Assembly: GCF_004005935.1 (NCBI RefSeq)
Contig: NZ_SACQ01000006.1
Coordinates: 203,085 to 267,084, forward strand
Source of the DNA: Neptunomonas marina
Lineage (GTDB): Bacteria > Pseudomonadota > Gammaproteobacteria > Pseudomonadales > Balneatricaceae
Direction of reading: 5' to 3'
Length of the DNA: 64,000 bases
Shown: positions 36,855 to 49,124 of the stretch, one piece after another
Numbering within the stretch: position 1 is the stretch's first letter
Layout of the letters: each line of letters starts with the position of its first letter
Made by a program: the position numbers and the translations under genes
The notes under the pieces: generated by a model
Databases searched by the model: none
The model's input: only the letters and a program-made list of their open reading frames with translations
What the model was told of the DNA's origin: nothing

Positions 36855-37325
36855 ATGCAAGAGACTGTTTTTATTGCCGATGAGGCTGCGATGGAGCACG
36901 TTGGTGCTGTTTTGCTAGAAGCGATGCAACAACGAGGTGTCGTTCATCTGCAAGGTGATTTGGGTATGGGGAAAACAACGCTAAGCCGAGGACTGCTGCG
37001 TGCGGCGGGCCATCAGGGCGCTGTCAAAAGCCCAACGTATACGCTTGTCGAGCCTTATGACGTTGCCCAAGGCACTATCTACCACTTCGATCTTTATCGC
37101 CTGCTTGACCCCGAAGAGCTTGAGTACCTGGGGATTCGTGATTACTTCACTGAAGACAGTTTGGCGCTGATTGAGTGGCCTGATAAGGGACAAGGCTTGC
37201 TGCCAGAGCCCGACTTGGAGCTGTTCTTGACGCCGCAAGATGAGGGGCGTGCGTTGCGCTGGCAGGCGCACTCTGAACATGGTGCTGTCGCGGCTGAGAA
37301 GCTACAACTCAAATTAGGTTGCTGA
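36855..37325 (+). CDS. tsaE: tRNA threonylcarbamoyladenosine biosynthesis ATPase
   Basis: ATPase partner of the TsaB/TsaD complex that makes t6A37 in tRNAs reading ANN codons. The 156-residue protein has the Walker A motif GDLGMGKTT near residues 35-43, VKSPTYTLVEPY, and the Walker-B-like HFDLYRL and IEWPDKG segments. The ATG at 36855 follows nnr by 9 bases, and the downstream amidase gene begins about 26 bases after its stop codon. Confidence 0.96.
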   Translation: MQETVFIADEAAMEHVGAVLLEAMQQRGVVHLQGDLGMGKTTLSRGLLRAAGHQGAVKSPTYTLVEPYDVAQGTIYHFDLYRLLDPEELEYLGIRDYFTEDSLALIEWPDKGQGLLPEPDLELFLTPQDEGRALRWQAHSEHGAVAAEKLQLKLGC

Positions 37326-37351
37326 TTCGCGTTATGGTGCACAGGAGAAGT

Positions 37352-38683
37352 ATGTTGGCGCGATTAGGAGGTGTTTTATTGGCTCTGCTGTTTTGGACGC
37401 AGAGCGCTTGGGCTGTGGATATAGATGGGGTTCGCTATTGGGTCTCGCCGGAAAAGACACGGGTTGTACTCGAAGTTGATCGTACGCTCAAGCATAAGGT
37501 CTTTACGCTTTCCAACCCGCACCGTGTGGTTGTTGATATCATCGACGGCCATTTGAAAGGCAAACTGCTCGCATCGGATCTAAAAAGCACCCCTTTAACT
37601 ACGGTTAGAAGCTATGACCATGGCGATAAGCTGCGTATTACATGGGAAGTGAGTGAAGCGGTTCGCACGAATAGCTTTCAGCTTGCCCCAAGTGGTGAGC
37701 GTGGTCAGCGCTTAGTTATTGATCTGTACAGCAAGAAACGTCCGCAAAAAGCCGTCAAAACGGCGGCTGCTCAGGTGCAGGATAAACGCGATGTCGTGGT
37801 GGCCATTGATGCTGGCCACGGTGGTGAAGACCCCGGTGCCATCGGCCCTGGAGGTTTGCAAGAGAAGAAGGTGGTGCTGGCGATAGCTAAAGAGCTTAAG
37901 CGCCTGATCGATAGAGAGAAGGGCTTTCGAGCAGAGCTAGTAAGGACCGGCGATTATTACATCAGTTTGCGTAAACGCACGACGAAAGCGCGTCGTGAGT
38001 TTCGGGCGGATCTCTTTATCTCAATTCATGCCGATGCCTTCAAAGATCCACGCGCGAAAGGCGCATCGGTGTGGGTGCTTTCAGAGCGCGGCGCAAGTAG
38101 CTCTATGGGGCGGTGGTTAGCTAATTCTGAGAATGCATCAGACCTTATTGGTGGTGTGGGCGATTCCGTCAAACTGGACCACAAAGATGGCTCGGTGAGA
38201 GAAATTTTGCTCGATATGTCGATGCACTCCAGCCAAACCTATGGCCGCGATATTGCCAGCCGTATCCATAAAAAAATCGCCGGTTTCGCTAAAATGCATA
38301 AGCGCCACGTCGAAAAAGCGGGTTTCTTAGTGCTGAAATCCCCAGATATGCCATCGGTTCTGGTGGAAACGGGATTTATTTCAAACCCTGATGAGGCCCG
38401 ACTGCTGCGTACGTCCCGCTATCAAAAGAAGATGGCTAACGCGATCTACGGCGCAGTGAAAGAGTATTTCTGGAACCGTCCGCCGGATGATTCGCTGATC
38501 GCTTATCAGAAGTATCGTGGCTATAACAGCGGTGGTAAACGCACCTACCGTGTTGAGCGCGGCGATACGTTATCTGTTATCGCTTCGCGCCATGGTGTTT
38601 CATTGGGTGACTTACGTAAGGAAAACGCGATCAAAGGTGATAAGATTCGCGTCGGCCAAGTACTCAATATCCCTGCAGGCTAA
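37352..38683 (+). CDS. N-acetylmuramoyl-L-alanine amidase (AmiB/AmiC type) with LysM
   Basis: A periplasmic zinc amidase splitting peptidoglycan during daughter-cell separation. The 443-residue protein has a signal peptide (about 1-21), an AMIN septum-targeting domain (about 23-115), an Amidase_3 domain (about 145-375, with [15 protein letters not shown] and SIHADAF giving zinc ligands), and a C-terminal LysM (about 397-442, [19 protein letters not shown]). AGGAG just before the ATG at 37352 decides this start over a TTG at 37319 overlapping tsaE. Domain order matches AmiB of pseudomonads, but I leave the symbol open. Confidence 0.94.
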   Translation: MLARLGGVLLALLFWTQSAWAVDIDGVRYWVSPEKTRVVLEVDRTLKHKVFTLSNPHRVVVDIIDGHLKGKLLASDLKSTPLTTVRSYDHGDKLRITWEVSEAVRTNSFQLAPSGERGQRLVIDLYSKKRPQKAVKTAAAQVQDKRDVVVAIDAGHGGEDPGAIGPGGLQEKKVVLAIAKELKRLIDREKGFRAELVRTGDYYISLRKRTTKARREFRADLFISIHADAFKDPRAKGASVWVLSERGASSSMGRWLANSENASDLIGGVGDSVKLDHKDGSVREILLDMSMHSSQTYGRDIASRIHKKIAGFAKMHKRHVEKAGFLVLKSPDMPSVLVETGFISNPDEARLLRTSRYQKKMANAIYGAVKEYFWNRPPDDSLIAYQKYRGYNSGGKRTYRVERGDTLSVIASRHGVSLGDLRKENAIKGDKIRVGQVLNIPAG

Positions 38684-38697
38684 TACACGAAGGATAC

Positions 38698-40539
38698 ATG
38701 TCTCGAATTCATCTACTGTCGCCACGCTTGGCGAACCAAATTGCCGCTGGTGAGGTTGTAGAACGGCCCGCTTCGGTCGTGAAAGAACTACTGGAGAATA
38801 GTCTAGATGCCGGCGCAACCAGCCTTGAGCTGGATGTTGAGCAGGGCGGCGTAAAGCTGATCCGGATTCGTGACGATGGCGATGGTATTGAAAAAGATGA
38901 CCTCGCATTGGCGCTTAGCCGCCACGCGACCTCCAAAATCCTCGAGCTTGAAGATCTCGAGGCGGTGTGCAGCCTCGGTTTTCGGGGGGAGGCTTTGGCG
39001 AGTATTAGCTCAGTTTCGCGGTTAACACTGACATCGCGCCAGAAAGATGCAGCGAATGCTTGGCAAGTGACCACTGAGGGGCGTGATATGCAGGCGGAGG
39101 TTTCGCCAGCGGCGCACCCTAAAGGCACAACGCTGGAGGTACGTGACCTATTTTTCAATACGCCAGCACGGCGTAAGTTTCTGCGTACTGAGAACACCGA
39201 ATTTAAACATCTTGAAGAGGTGGTCAAACGGCTAGCGTTGAGCCGCTTCGATGTGGCGTTCCAGCTGCGCCATAATGGCCGTGTTATTCACCAATTGCGT
39301 CCAGCGCGCTCTCAGCCTGAGCGGGAGCGGCGCGTTGCTTCGGTTTGTGGCCCGCAGTTTATCCAGCAGTCGCTGAGTGTAGATGTCGTTGCAGAATCCT
39401 CGGGTATCTCTTTACGTGGCTGGATTGGCTTACCCACTTTCTCGCGCAGTCAGGCCGACCTGCAGTACTTCTTTGTTAATGGCCGTATGATTCGCGATAA
39501 AGTTGTGACCCATGCGGTACGCCAAGCGTATGCCGATGTGCTCTATCATGGCCGCCATCCTGCCTATGTTCTCTATTTAGAGCTCGATCCTGCGCTGGTG
39601 GATGTCAATGTACACCCTACCAAGCATGAGGTGCGCTTTCGCGAGAGCCGCCTTGTACACGACTTCATCTATCGCAGTATCCATCGCGTGATTGGCGATG
39701 TCCGCCCCGATGCCGAAAGTGTTCCAGCGCTGCAGCAGGTGATTCAAGCAGAGGAGGTTAGCTATCAGCAGCACTCGATGCCGTTAGCAAACCGCCCAGC
39801 GGCCTCGCCGTCAGCGTCACAGGTGCAAGAGCAAATGAGTGCGTATGGGCAATTGCATCAGCCAGCGGCAGAGCCCGTGCAGCCGCCACAAGCATTTAAC
39901 ATGCTAAATAAGCCTGCAACTGTGCTTGGGCATTCCGATGAGTCTGAACGTGAGTATCCACCGCTCGGTTTTGCCGTGGCTCAGCTACACGGCATCTATA
40001 TTCTGGCGGAAAACCGCGATGGTATGGTGCTGGTCGATATGCACGCTGCGCATGAGCGTATCGTCTATGAACGCCTGAAAGCGGCTTACGAAACGGAAGG
40101 GGTGCGCAGTCAGCCTCTGTTAGTGCCTGTGAGTGTAGCGTTGAGCCAACGCGAGGCGGATGTTGCTCAAGCTCATGATAAGGCGTTGCAGCAGCTTGGC
40201 TTTGAGTTGCAGCGTTTAGGTGAGGAGACCATGGTGATTCGTCAGGTACCAGTGACATTGGCGAGAGCGGATGTCGAGCAGTTACTGCGCGATGTGCTAT
40301 CCGACGTAATCACTTACGGCCACTCGCGACGTATTCAAGAGCATATCAACGAGTTGCTAGCGACAATGGCCTGTCACGGCGCGGTGCGGGCGAATCGGCA
40401 GTTAACGCTGCCCGAAATGAATGCGCTACTGCGCGATATGGAGGTCACTGAGCGCAGTGGTCAGTGTAATCATGGCCGACCCACATGGACCCAGCTTACG
40501 TTGGGCGAACTCGACAAATTATTTATGCGAGGCCAGTGA
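38698..40539 (+). CDS. mutL: DNA mismatch repair protein MutL with endonuclease motif
   Basis: Links MutS recognition to strand incision. The 613-residue protein has the GHKL ATPase domain ([29 protein letters not shown]) in the first 330 residues, a Pro/Gln-rich linker (about 345-410), and a C-terminal dimerisation domain. The latter contains [12 protein letters not shown] at 447-458, matching the metal-dependent nuclease motif of MutL proteins from MutH-less bacteria. It also has ACHGAVRA and CNHGRP (from C590). Incision is therefore probably by MutL itself, as in Pseudomonas. The ATG at 38698 is 14 bases after the amidase gene. Confidence 0.96.
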   Translation: MSRIHLLSPRLANQIAAGEVVERPASVVKELLENSLDAGATSLELDVEQGGVKLIRIRDDGDGIEKDDLALALSRHATSKILELEDLEAVCSLGFRGEALASISSVSRLTLTSRQKDAANAWQVTTEGRDMQAEVSPAAHPKGTTLEVRDLFFNTPARRKFLRTENTEFKHLEEVVKRLALSRFDVAFQLRHNGRVIHQLRPARSQPERERRVASVCGPQFIQQSLSVDVVAESSGISLRGWIGLPTFSRSQADLQYFFVNGRMIRDKVVTHAVRQAYADVLYHGRHPAYVLYLELDPALVDVNVHPTKHEVRFRESRLVHDFIYRSIHRVIGDVRPDAESVPALQQVIQAEEVSYQQHSMPLANRPAASPSASQVQEQMSAYGQLHQPAAEPVQPPQAFNMLNKPATVLGHSDESEREYPPLGFAVAQLHGIYILAENRDGMVLVDMHAAHERIVYERLKAAYETEGVRSQPLLVPVSVALSQREADVAQAHDKALQQLGFELQRLGEETMVIRQVPVTLARADVEQLLRDVLSDVITYGHSRRIQEHINELLATMACHGAVRANRQLTLPEMNALLRDMEVTERSGQCNHGRPTWTQLTLGELDKLFMRGQ

Positions 40540-40544
40540 CATTT

Positions 40545-41489
40545 ATGTCATCTACCGAAAAATTTCCTCCAGCTATATTTCTTATGGGGCCCACAGCAGC
40601 AGGGAAAACCGATTTAGCACTGCGGCTCACTGAAGCGCTACCGTGCGATATTATCAGCGTCGACTCGGCACTGATCTATCGTGATATGAATATTGGTACG
40701 GCCAAACCCGATGCAGCAACTTTAGCGCGCTATCCGCACCGGTTGGTCGATATTATTGATCCTAGTGAGTCCTATTCGGCTGCTGAGTTTCGCCGTGACG
40801 CATTACGTGAAATGGAAGACATTAGCAGCCGAGGGCGTATCCCCTTGTTGGTTGGGGGGACGATGATGTACTACAACGCTCTGCTCAAGGGGTTGGCAAA
40901 GCTTCCGGAGGCTGACCCAGCGATCCGAGCACGCCTTTTGGCATGGGGCGAGCAAGAGGGCTGGCCTGCACTGCATCAGCGCCTAGCCGAGGTAGACCCG
41001 AAATCGGCTGAGCGCCTTAAACCAACAGATTCTCAGCGGCTGCAGCGTGCGCTTGAGGTCTATGAGATCACTGGACGGCCCATGAGCGAACTTTGGCAAG
41101 AGCAGCAAACCGAACAATTGCCCTACAATATTATTAACCTTGCGGTGATGCCTGCCGAGCGTAAAACACTGCACGAGCGAATTGCGTTGCGTTTTAACAT
41201 GATGTTGGATGAAGGGTTTGAGGAAGAGGTGCGCGCGCTTTATGCACGTGGCGATCTTAATCCGCAAATGCCATCAGTCCGCTGTGTTGGCTATCGCCAG
41301 ATGTGGTCCTATATTGAAGGGGAATACGATTATCAAACGATGATCGATAAAGGCATTATTGCAACACGCCAATTAGCCAAGCGCCAAATTACTTGGTTAA
41401 GAAGTTGGGAAAACTTACATTGGTTAGAAAGCGAAGATAAAGATATTCTTAATATCAGCTTGAAATTGGTCAATACTGCCATTATATAA
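40545..41489 (+). CDS. miaA: tRNA dimethylallyltransferase
   Basis: Transfers the isopentenyl group to A37 of tRNAs reading UNN codons. The 314-residue enzyme has the P-loop [12 protein letters not shown] near residues 15-26, [18 protein letters not shown], and [17 protein letters not shown], all diagnostic. The frame extends 20 codons back into mutL, but the ATG at 40545, five bases after the mutL stop codon, gives the standard start. It is part of the mutL-miaA-hfq-hflX series. Confidence 0.96.
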   Translation: MSSTEKFPPAIFLMGPTAAGKTDLALRLTEALPCDIISVDSALIYRDMNIGTAKPDAATLARYPHRLVDIIDPSESYSAAEFRRDALREMEDISSRGRIPLLVGGTMMYYNALLKGLAKLPEADPAIRARLLAWGEQEGWPALHQRLAEVDPKSAERLKPTDSQRLQRALEVYEITGRPMSELWQEQQTEQLPYNIINLAVMPAERKTLHERIALRFNMMLDEGFEEEVRALYARGDLNPQMPSVRCVGYRQMWSYIEGEYDYQTMIDKGIIATRQLAKRQITWLRSWENLHWLESEDKDILNISLKLVNTAII

Positions 41490-41564
41490 TGCAATCAGCT
41501 GTAAGTTTTTGGTGCTATGCACAATTTTGGCGCCAATTTTTTGGTTGCACACAATAAAATATAA

Positions 41565-41831
<267 letters not shown>

Positions 41832-41843
41832 GGTAATCACTGA

Positions 41844-43142
41844 TTGTTTTTTGAACGTCCGGAGTCTGGTGAAAAAGCCATACTCGTTCATATGGATATG
41901 GCCGACGAGGCCGTCCAAGAATCACCTCGCGAGCTCGAGGAGCTCGCGCTATCTGCCGGAGCTGATCCTGTCGAAATTTTGATGGGATCGCGCCATAAAC
42001 CCACTTCAAAGTTCTTTGTTGGTAGCGGAAAGCTTGATGAATTGCGCCAGCTTGTGCAGTTGCACGAAGCTGAGGTGGTTATCTTCAATCACCCCTTGTC
42101 ACCGGCACAAGAACGTAACATAGAGCGTGAAATTAAATGCCGAGTACTTGATCGCACCGGCCTTATTCTTGATATTTTCGCGCAGCGAGCTCGGACTCAC
42201 GAAGGTAAGTTACAGGTTGAACTAGCCCAGCTAGAACACGTGTCAACGCGCCTTGTGCGAGGCTGGACCCACTTGGAGCGTCAAAAAGGCGGTATCGGTC
42301 TTCGCGGCCCGGGTGAGAGTCAGCTAGAGACTGACCGACGTCTTTTGCGGGCACGTATTAAAGCGATCAATGCACGCTTGGAAAAAGTGCGCAAGCAGCG
42401 TGAGCAGGGGCGTCGCTCCCGTCAGCGTGCAGAAGTACCTACCGTGTCTTTGGTGGGCTATACAAACGCAGGTAAATCGACACTCTTTAATCGTATTACC
42501 GATGCGGATGTGTACGCAGCTGATCAGCTGTTTGCTACCCTTGACCCGACTTTGCGTCGGATCGAGTTGGAGGATGTTGGTCCGGCCATTTTGGCGGATA
42601 CGGTGGGTTTTATACGCCACCTTCCTCACAAGCTTGTTGAGTCGTTTCGTGCCACGTTGCAAGAAACAACGGATGCAACCTTGTTGCTGCATGTGGTAGA
42701 CGCATATGACGAAGAGCGCCAAGGGCATATGGACGAGGTTGAGCACGTATTACGCGAGATCGGCGCTGAAGATGTGCCGCTGTTGCAAGTGTTCAATAAA
42801 ATCGACCAGATGCCGGGGCAAGAGCCTCGCATCGATCGTGATGATCAGGGTATGCCAACTCGTGTTTGGTTGTCTGCGCAGAGTGGTGCTGGCGTCGAGC
42901 TGCTACTTCAGGCGGTTAATGAAGCGCTCTCGGACGATGTTTTTCACGACACGATCAAGCTGACCCCGCGCGAGGGGCAGCTGCGTTCTCAGCTTTATGC
43001 GCAGGGGGCCGTGTTGGAAGAATCATACGATGAGTGTGGCGATATACATCTGGAAATCAGGTTGCAACGTAAAGATCTATTACAGATCCTAAGTCGGCTT
43101 GGTATGCCAACTGAACAATATCGGGTAGAGCCGGTCTATTAA
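41844..43142 (+). CDS. hflX: Ribosome-associated GTPase HflX
   Basis: A GTPase that rescues stalled or heat-damaged ribosomes by splitting subunits. The 432-residue protein has the HflX N-terminal domain (VGSGKLDELRQLV, RARTHEGKLQVELAQL, GGIGLRGPGESQLE) and a GTPase domain with VGYTNAGKSTLFN (G1), DTVGFI (G3) and NKID (G4). The TTG at 41844 gives MFFERPESGEKAILVHMD, closely like the E. coli N-terminus, with GAGG nearby. It lies 12 bases after hfq. Confidence 0.95.
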   Translation: MFFERPESGEKAILVHMDMADEAVQESPRELEELALSAGADPVEILMGSRHKPTSKFFVGSGKLDELRQLVQLHEAEVVIFNHPLSPAQERNIEREIKCRVLDRTGLILDIFAQRARTHEGKLQVELAQLEHVSTRLVRGWTHLERQKGGIGLRGPGESQLETDRRLLRARIKAINARLEKVRKQREQGRRSRQRAEVPTVSLVGYTNAGKSTLFNRITDADVYAADQLFATLDPTLRRIELEDVGPAILADTVGFIRHLPHKLVESFRATLQETTDATLLLHVVDAYDEERQGHMDEVEHVLREIGAEDVPLLQVFNKIDQMPGQEPRIDRDDQGMPTRVWLSAQSGAGVELLLQAVNEALSDDVFHDTIKLTPREGQLRSQLYAQGAVLEESYDECGDIHLEIRLQRKDLLQILSRLGMPTEQYRVEPVY

Positions 43143-43188
43143 ACCGGCCTCAACAACAATTTCAATTTGGTTTTTACGGAGTAACGAT

Positions 43189-44385
43189 ATGGCTTGGAAC
43201 GAGCCTGGCGGAAACGGCAACAACCAGGATCCTTGGGGCGGTGGTGATAACCGCAATAAGGGTAATCGAGGAAATGATCAGGGGCCCCCTGACATGGACG
43301 AGGTGCTACGTAAGCTGCAAGACAGACTCAATGAGCTGTTTGGTGGCTCTGGAAAGAAGCGTGGCGGCGGTGGTAGCGGCAGTGGCAGTGGTGGCTCAGG
43401 TGCGTTTTTCTGGGTCGCTATCGTCGTGGCCGCACTTGTTTGGGGTGGCATGGGTTTCTACACAGTCGACCAGCAAGAACGTGGCGTTGTTTTACGCTTA
43501 GGTAAGTACCACGACACGGTTAATCCGGGTCTGCAATGGAACCCGCCGATGGTTGACCAAGTGTCGATCGTTAATACAACGCGAGTTCGTAGCCATGATC
43601 ACCAAGCACTCATGCTCACTGAGGATGAGAATATCGTTGATGTGTCTATGGCGACTCAGTACGTCGTTTCAGATCCTAAAGCGTATAAACTGAGTGTTCG
43701 TGATCCTGATGACAGCCTGACAAATGCTGCAGAGTCTGCGCTTCGTCATGTAGTGGGTTCATCCGATATGCACTCGATTCTGACGGAAGGCCGTGAGACG
43801 TTGGCAATTCAGGTGCAAGAGCGTCTGCAAAGCTATATGTCAGATTACAACACCGGTATCGCGATCACTAAAGTCAACATCAAAGAAGCGCAAGCGCCAA
43901 ACCAGGTTCAGGATGCATTTGATGATGTTATCAAGGCGCGTGAGGATGAGCAGCGTGTGAAAAACGAAGCGCAATCTTATGCCAACGGTATCATCCCAGA
44001 AGCACGTGGTCGTGCGCAGCGTATGCTTGAAGAAGCAAGCGCGTATCGCGAGCAGGTAGTCTCTCGTGCACAGGGTGAAACAAAACGTTTCTCAGCGCTG
44101 TTAAACGAGTATCAGAAAGCGCCAGAGGTAACGCGTGAGCGTCTGTACATCGATGCTATGCAAGAAGTATTGAAAAACAACCCGAAAGTTTTGGTTGATG
44201 TCGATGGCGGTAACAACATGATGTATCTGCCTGTGGATAAGTTAATCCAAAATCGACAAGAGCAAAGCCGTACAACGGTGGCACCAAATAACTTACGTCT
44301 TGACGACCAGTCACTGCGTAACGTGACCAACCAAGTTGTGGATCAGCTCCGTAAGCGTCAGCCAGTTCGTAGGGAGGGTCGATAA
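43189..44385 (+). CDS. hflK: HflK subunit of the HflKC membrane complex
   Basis: A SPFH-family inner-membrane protein that with HflC encloses and modulates the FtsH protease. The 398-residue protein has a Gly/Asn-rich cytoplasmic start with a GSGSGSGG run (about 1-75), one membrane helix near 80-95, and the periplasmic SPFH domain (about 95-270, beginning VDQQERGVVLRLGKY). A coiled-coil region follows. The stop codon overlaps the hflC start by one base (TAATG at 44383-44387), so translation is coupled. Confidence 0.96.
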   Translation: MAWNEPGGNGNNQDPWGGGDNRNKGNRGNDQGPPDMDEVLRKLQDRLNELFGGSGKKRGGGGSGSGSGGSGAFFWVAIVVAALVWGGMGFYTVDQQERGVVLRLGKYHDTVNPGLQWNPPMVDQVSIVNTTRVRSHDHQALMLTEDENIVDVSMATQYVVSDPKAYKLSVRDPDDSLTNAAESALRHVVGSSDMHSILTEGRETLAIQVQERLQSYMSDYNTGIAITKVNIKEAQAPNQVQDAFDDVIKAREDEQRVKNEAQSYANGIIPEARGRAQRMLEEASAYREQVVSRAQGETKRFSALLNEYQKAPEVTRERLYIDAMQEVLKNNPKVLVDVDGGNNMMYLPVDKLIQNRQEQSRTTVAPNNLRLDDQSLRNVTNQVVDQLRKRQPVRREGR

Positions 44386-45260
44386 TGAGCGGTAAGTCAC
44401 TTTTTTCAGTCATTTTGGCGGGCTTGATCATTATCGTTGCATCCAAGTCTGTTTATATCGTTAAAGAAACTGAGCGTGCTGTTAAATTGCGCTTTGGTGA
44501 GATCGTGGACGCGGACGTTAAGCCAGGCTTGCGTTTCAAGTTCCCATTCGTCAACACCATCCGTAAGTTCGATTCGCGAGTGCTATCGTTGGATAGCCGC
44601 CCTCAGGCGTTCCTAACGATTGAGAAGAAGCGTTTGATTGTTGATGCGTTCGTAATGTGGCGTATCGATAACGTCGGTACTTACTACACGGCTACCTCGG
44701 GTGAAGAGTTCCGTGCTGCAGATCTACTTTCGACGCGGGTAGAGAACGAACTGCGTAACCAGTTTGGTGCTCGAACGCTGAACGAGGTGGTTTCTGGTGA
44801 GCGTGATGAAGTGATGGCAACCGCTATCAAAAGTTTGAACGATGTCGCTGAGCGTGAGCTAGGTGTGAGTATTGTGGATGTGCGCGTTAAGCGTATCGAG
44901 CTGCCACCTGAGGTATCGAATTCTGTTTATGATCGTATGCGCACCGAGCGTGAGCGAGAAGCGCGTGAACTGCGTTCGCGAGGTTTCGAGCTTGCTGAAG
45001 GTATCCGTGCAGACGCTGATCGTCAGAAAACGGTTATCGAAGCGGAAGCTTACCGTGAGGCCGAAGAGGTACGTGGTGAGGGGGATGCGCAGGCGGCAGC
45101 AATCTATGCGGACGCCTACTCTGCTAACCCAGAATTCTACTCGTTTACGCGTAGTTTGAAGGCGTACACTGAATCTTTCCAAGGTAACGGCGATGTGATG
45201 TTGCTCAAGCCTGATAGTGAGTTCTTTAAGTACCTATCAAACTCGAAACAAGGCGAGTAA
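44385..45260 (+). CDS. hflC: HflC subunit of the HflKC membrane complex
   Basis: Partner of HflK in the cage around FtsH. The 291-residue protein has a single N-terminal membrane helix (about 4-22), then VKETERAVKLRFGEIV beginning the SPFH domain (about 22-190), followed by a long helix rich in Arg, Glu and Ala (RMRTEREREARELRSRGFE). The ATG at 44385 shares a base with the hflK stop codon. A clear terminator follows, although the downstream DUF2065, hisZ and purA genes keep the conserved order. Confidence 0.96.
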   Translation: MSGKSLFSVILAGLIIIVASKSVYIVKETERAVKLRFGEIVDADVKPGLRFKFPFVNTIRKFDSRVLSLDSRPQAFLTIEKKRLIVDAFVMWRIDNVGTYYTATSGEEFRAADLLSTRVENELRNQFGARTLNEVVSGERDEVMATAIKSLNDVAERELGVSIVDVRVKRIELPPEVSNSVYDRMRTEREREARELRSRGFELAEGIRADADRQKTVIEAEAYREAEEVRGEGDAQAAAIYADAYSANPEFYSFTRSLKAYTESFQGNGDVMLLKPDSEFFKYLSNSKQGE

Positions 45261-45322
45261 GCCGATAGGCTAAAAAGCGGGATTTTTGCTGCACTTTGAT
45301 CTCGCTTCCATGTTATTATTGC

Positions 45323-45350
45323 AAAAACCGGGCTTAGTCCCGGTTTTTTT
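45323..45350 (+). terminator. Rho-independent terminator after hflC
   Basis: Stem AAAAACCGGG (45323-45332) and CCCGGTTTTT (45339-45348) with a 6-nt loop and further T to 45350. It ends the hfq-hflC transcription group. Confidence 0.9.
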
Positions 45351-45373
45351 GTGTTGGGTGTGGGGCAACGTAT

Positions 45374-45571
45374 ATGTCTTCTGAGTTTTGGTATGAGCTG
45401 CTGATCGCTTTTTGTCTCGTATTAATTCTAGAAGGCATTATGCCGTTTCTTTACCCAAACCGGTGGCGTCAACTAGTAGCCCAGTTATCGGTTATCGATA
45501 ACAAAACGCTACGAGTGATGGGGCTAGCCAGTATGCTAGCCGGTGTAGCCGGTTTATATCTTATTCGTTAA
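45374..45571 (+). CDS. DUF2065 family small membrane protein (YjeT-like)
   Basis: A 65-residue protein with two hydrophobic helices (about 8-25 and 47-63) around a short basic loop (YPNRWRQLVAQLSVIDNKTLRVMG). It is the typical DUF2065/YjeT protein, found between hflC and hisZ or purA in many gammaproteobacteria. Its function is unknown. It begins about 24 bases after the hflC terminator, so it is probably transcribed with hisZ, 20 bases downstream. Confidence 0.88.
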   Translation: MSSEFWYELLIAFCLVLILEGIMPFLYPNRWRQLVAQLSVIDNKTLRVMGLASMLAGVAGLYLIR

Positions 45572-45591
45572 TACAGTTACTGGAGTGATAC

Positions 45592-48100
<2,509 letters not shown>

Positions 48101-48118
48101 CATATAGTGTTGATGCGA

Positions 48119-48147
48119 AAAAAAACCGGCTTATGCCGGTTTTTTTG
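48119..48147. terminator. Bidirectional terminator between purA and suhB
   Basis: Stem AAAAACCGGC (48121-48130) and GCCGGTTTTT (48135-48144) with a TTAT loop. A run of A precedes it and a run of T follows, so it works on both strands for the converging genes. Confidence 0.92.
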
Positions 48148-48199
48148 TGTCCGCTATTTATGTTGCTAGCGGACATTTACCTATCTAATGGTTAGGAGA

Positions 48200-49000
48200 T
48201 CAAGCCGTCGCTTGGTGGATGCTTTTTAGCAGTGCTTTAAACAACTTAGGGTTCGCAGCTACAGTATCGCCGTGTTCGCGGAACGTGTTGCCGCCACGGA
48301 AATCGCCGAGCAAACCGCCGGCTTCTTGGATCAGCAGTGCACCGGCATCAAGTAGTTCTTTATTCGCACCTTGCTGTACGAAACCGTCGAATCGGCCTGC
48401 CGCTGTATAAGCCATGTTTAGTGCAACTGAGCCGCCGTTGTGTGTAACAGCGCCAGCTGTTTGCAGATGGCAGAAGATCGCTTTGTACACATCAAAACGA
48501 GCTTTCTCTTTTGGCGTGTTTAAGAAGCAGGTACCAATAACAGCTTGATCTAGAGCGCGCAGGTTTGTCGTACGTATACGCTTACCGTTTAGCTGCGCAC
48601 CATTTCCGCGGCTTGCGGTGTACTCTTCGCCAGTGAGTGGGTTGAGAATAAGGGCGTGTTCAATGCGGCCCTTAATAACAGCCGACATGCAAATAGCGAA
48701 CGCAGGGATGCCATTAGAAAAGTTGGCGAGGCTGTCAATTGGATTGATCTGCCAGGTGACCTCAGCTTCACCTTCACTTGGTTGGTATTGGCCTGAGTAT
48801 TCGCCGTGGATTGCGTGAGCTGGATACGCTTTTTGAATAGTAAAAGCGATTGTTTGTTCCGCCTTTGTCGCAGCGTCAGAGATAAACTCACCAACACTTT
48901 CTTGTTCTGACTTCATAAGATCGAGTCGTTCAGCGGCACGGGCGATCTGTTCTCCTGCGAGGCGCGCAGCGCGCAGGGCAATATTCAGCATGGGTTGCAT
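48200..49000 (-). CDS. suhB: SuhB / inositol monophosphatase family protein with degenerate metal site
   Basis: A 266-residue protein clearly orthologous to SuhB by N-terminus (MQPMLNIALRAARLAG), length and position, divergent from trmJ. The catalytic motifs are altered. The usual GEES is G66-E67-Y68-S69, the DPIDGT motif reads NPIDSL at 86-91, and the PWDxAAG metal site reads ELLDAG at 215-220. Phosphatase activity is therefore doubtful. E. coli SuhB has a second role in the rRNA antitermination complex that does not need catalysis, which would explain retention of the fold. I chose the ATG at 49000 over an upstream extension to 49048. Confidence 0.88.
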   Translation of the reverse strand: MQPMLNIALRAARLAGEQIARAAERLDLMKSEQESVGEFISDAATKAEQTIAFTIQKAYPAHAIHGEYSGQYQPSEGEAEVTWQINPIDSLANFSNGIPAFAICMSAVIKGRIEHALILNPLTGEEYTASRGNGAQLNGKRIRTTNLRALDQAVIGTCFLNTPKEKARFDVYKAIFCHLQTAGAVTHNGGSVALNMAYTAAGRFDGFVQQGANKELLDAGALLIQEAGGLLGDFRGGNTFREHGDTVAANPKLFKALLKSIHQATA

Positions 49001-49033
49001 TAATTTGGACCTGAGGTTTAAACCAAAAAGAGA

Positions 49034-49039
49034 ATTATA
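49034..49039 (-). promoter_or_regulatory. Probable -10 element of suhB
   Basis: A consensus TATAAT on the minus strand, about 33 bases upstream of the suhB ATG, in a region free of genes. No convincing -35 element was found at the right distance. Confidence 0.4.
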
Positions 49040-49124
49040 CAAAAGCAATGGCCCAGACAGAATACCTGTCGAGGCAATCTGTTAAACTAATGGCCATAAT
49101 TCACGCTTTTAGTACTGGATAACC

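Noticed and set aside
38709..39227. A 172-codon minus-strand open frame inside mutL
   Set aside because: It lies antisense to the conserved ATPase domain of MutL and is rich in Ser and Arg, as expected for a shadow frame.
48149..48174. An 8-bp inverted repeat (GTCCGCTA/TAGCGGAC) near the suhB 3' end, considered as a terminator
   Set aside because: No T run follows it on either strand, and the adjacent bidirectional terminator already serves both genes.
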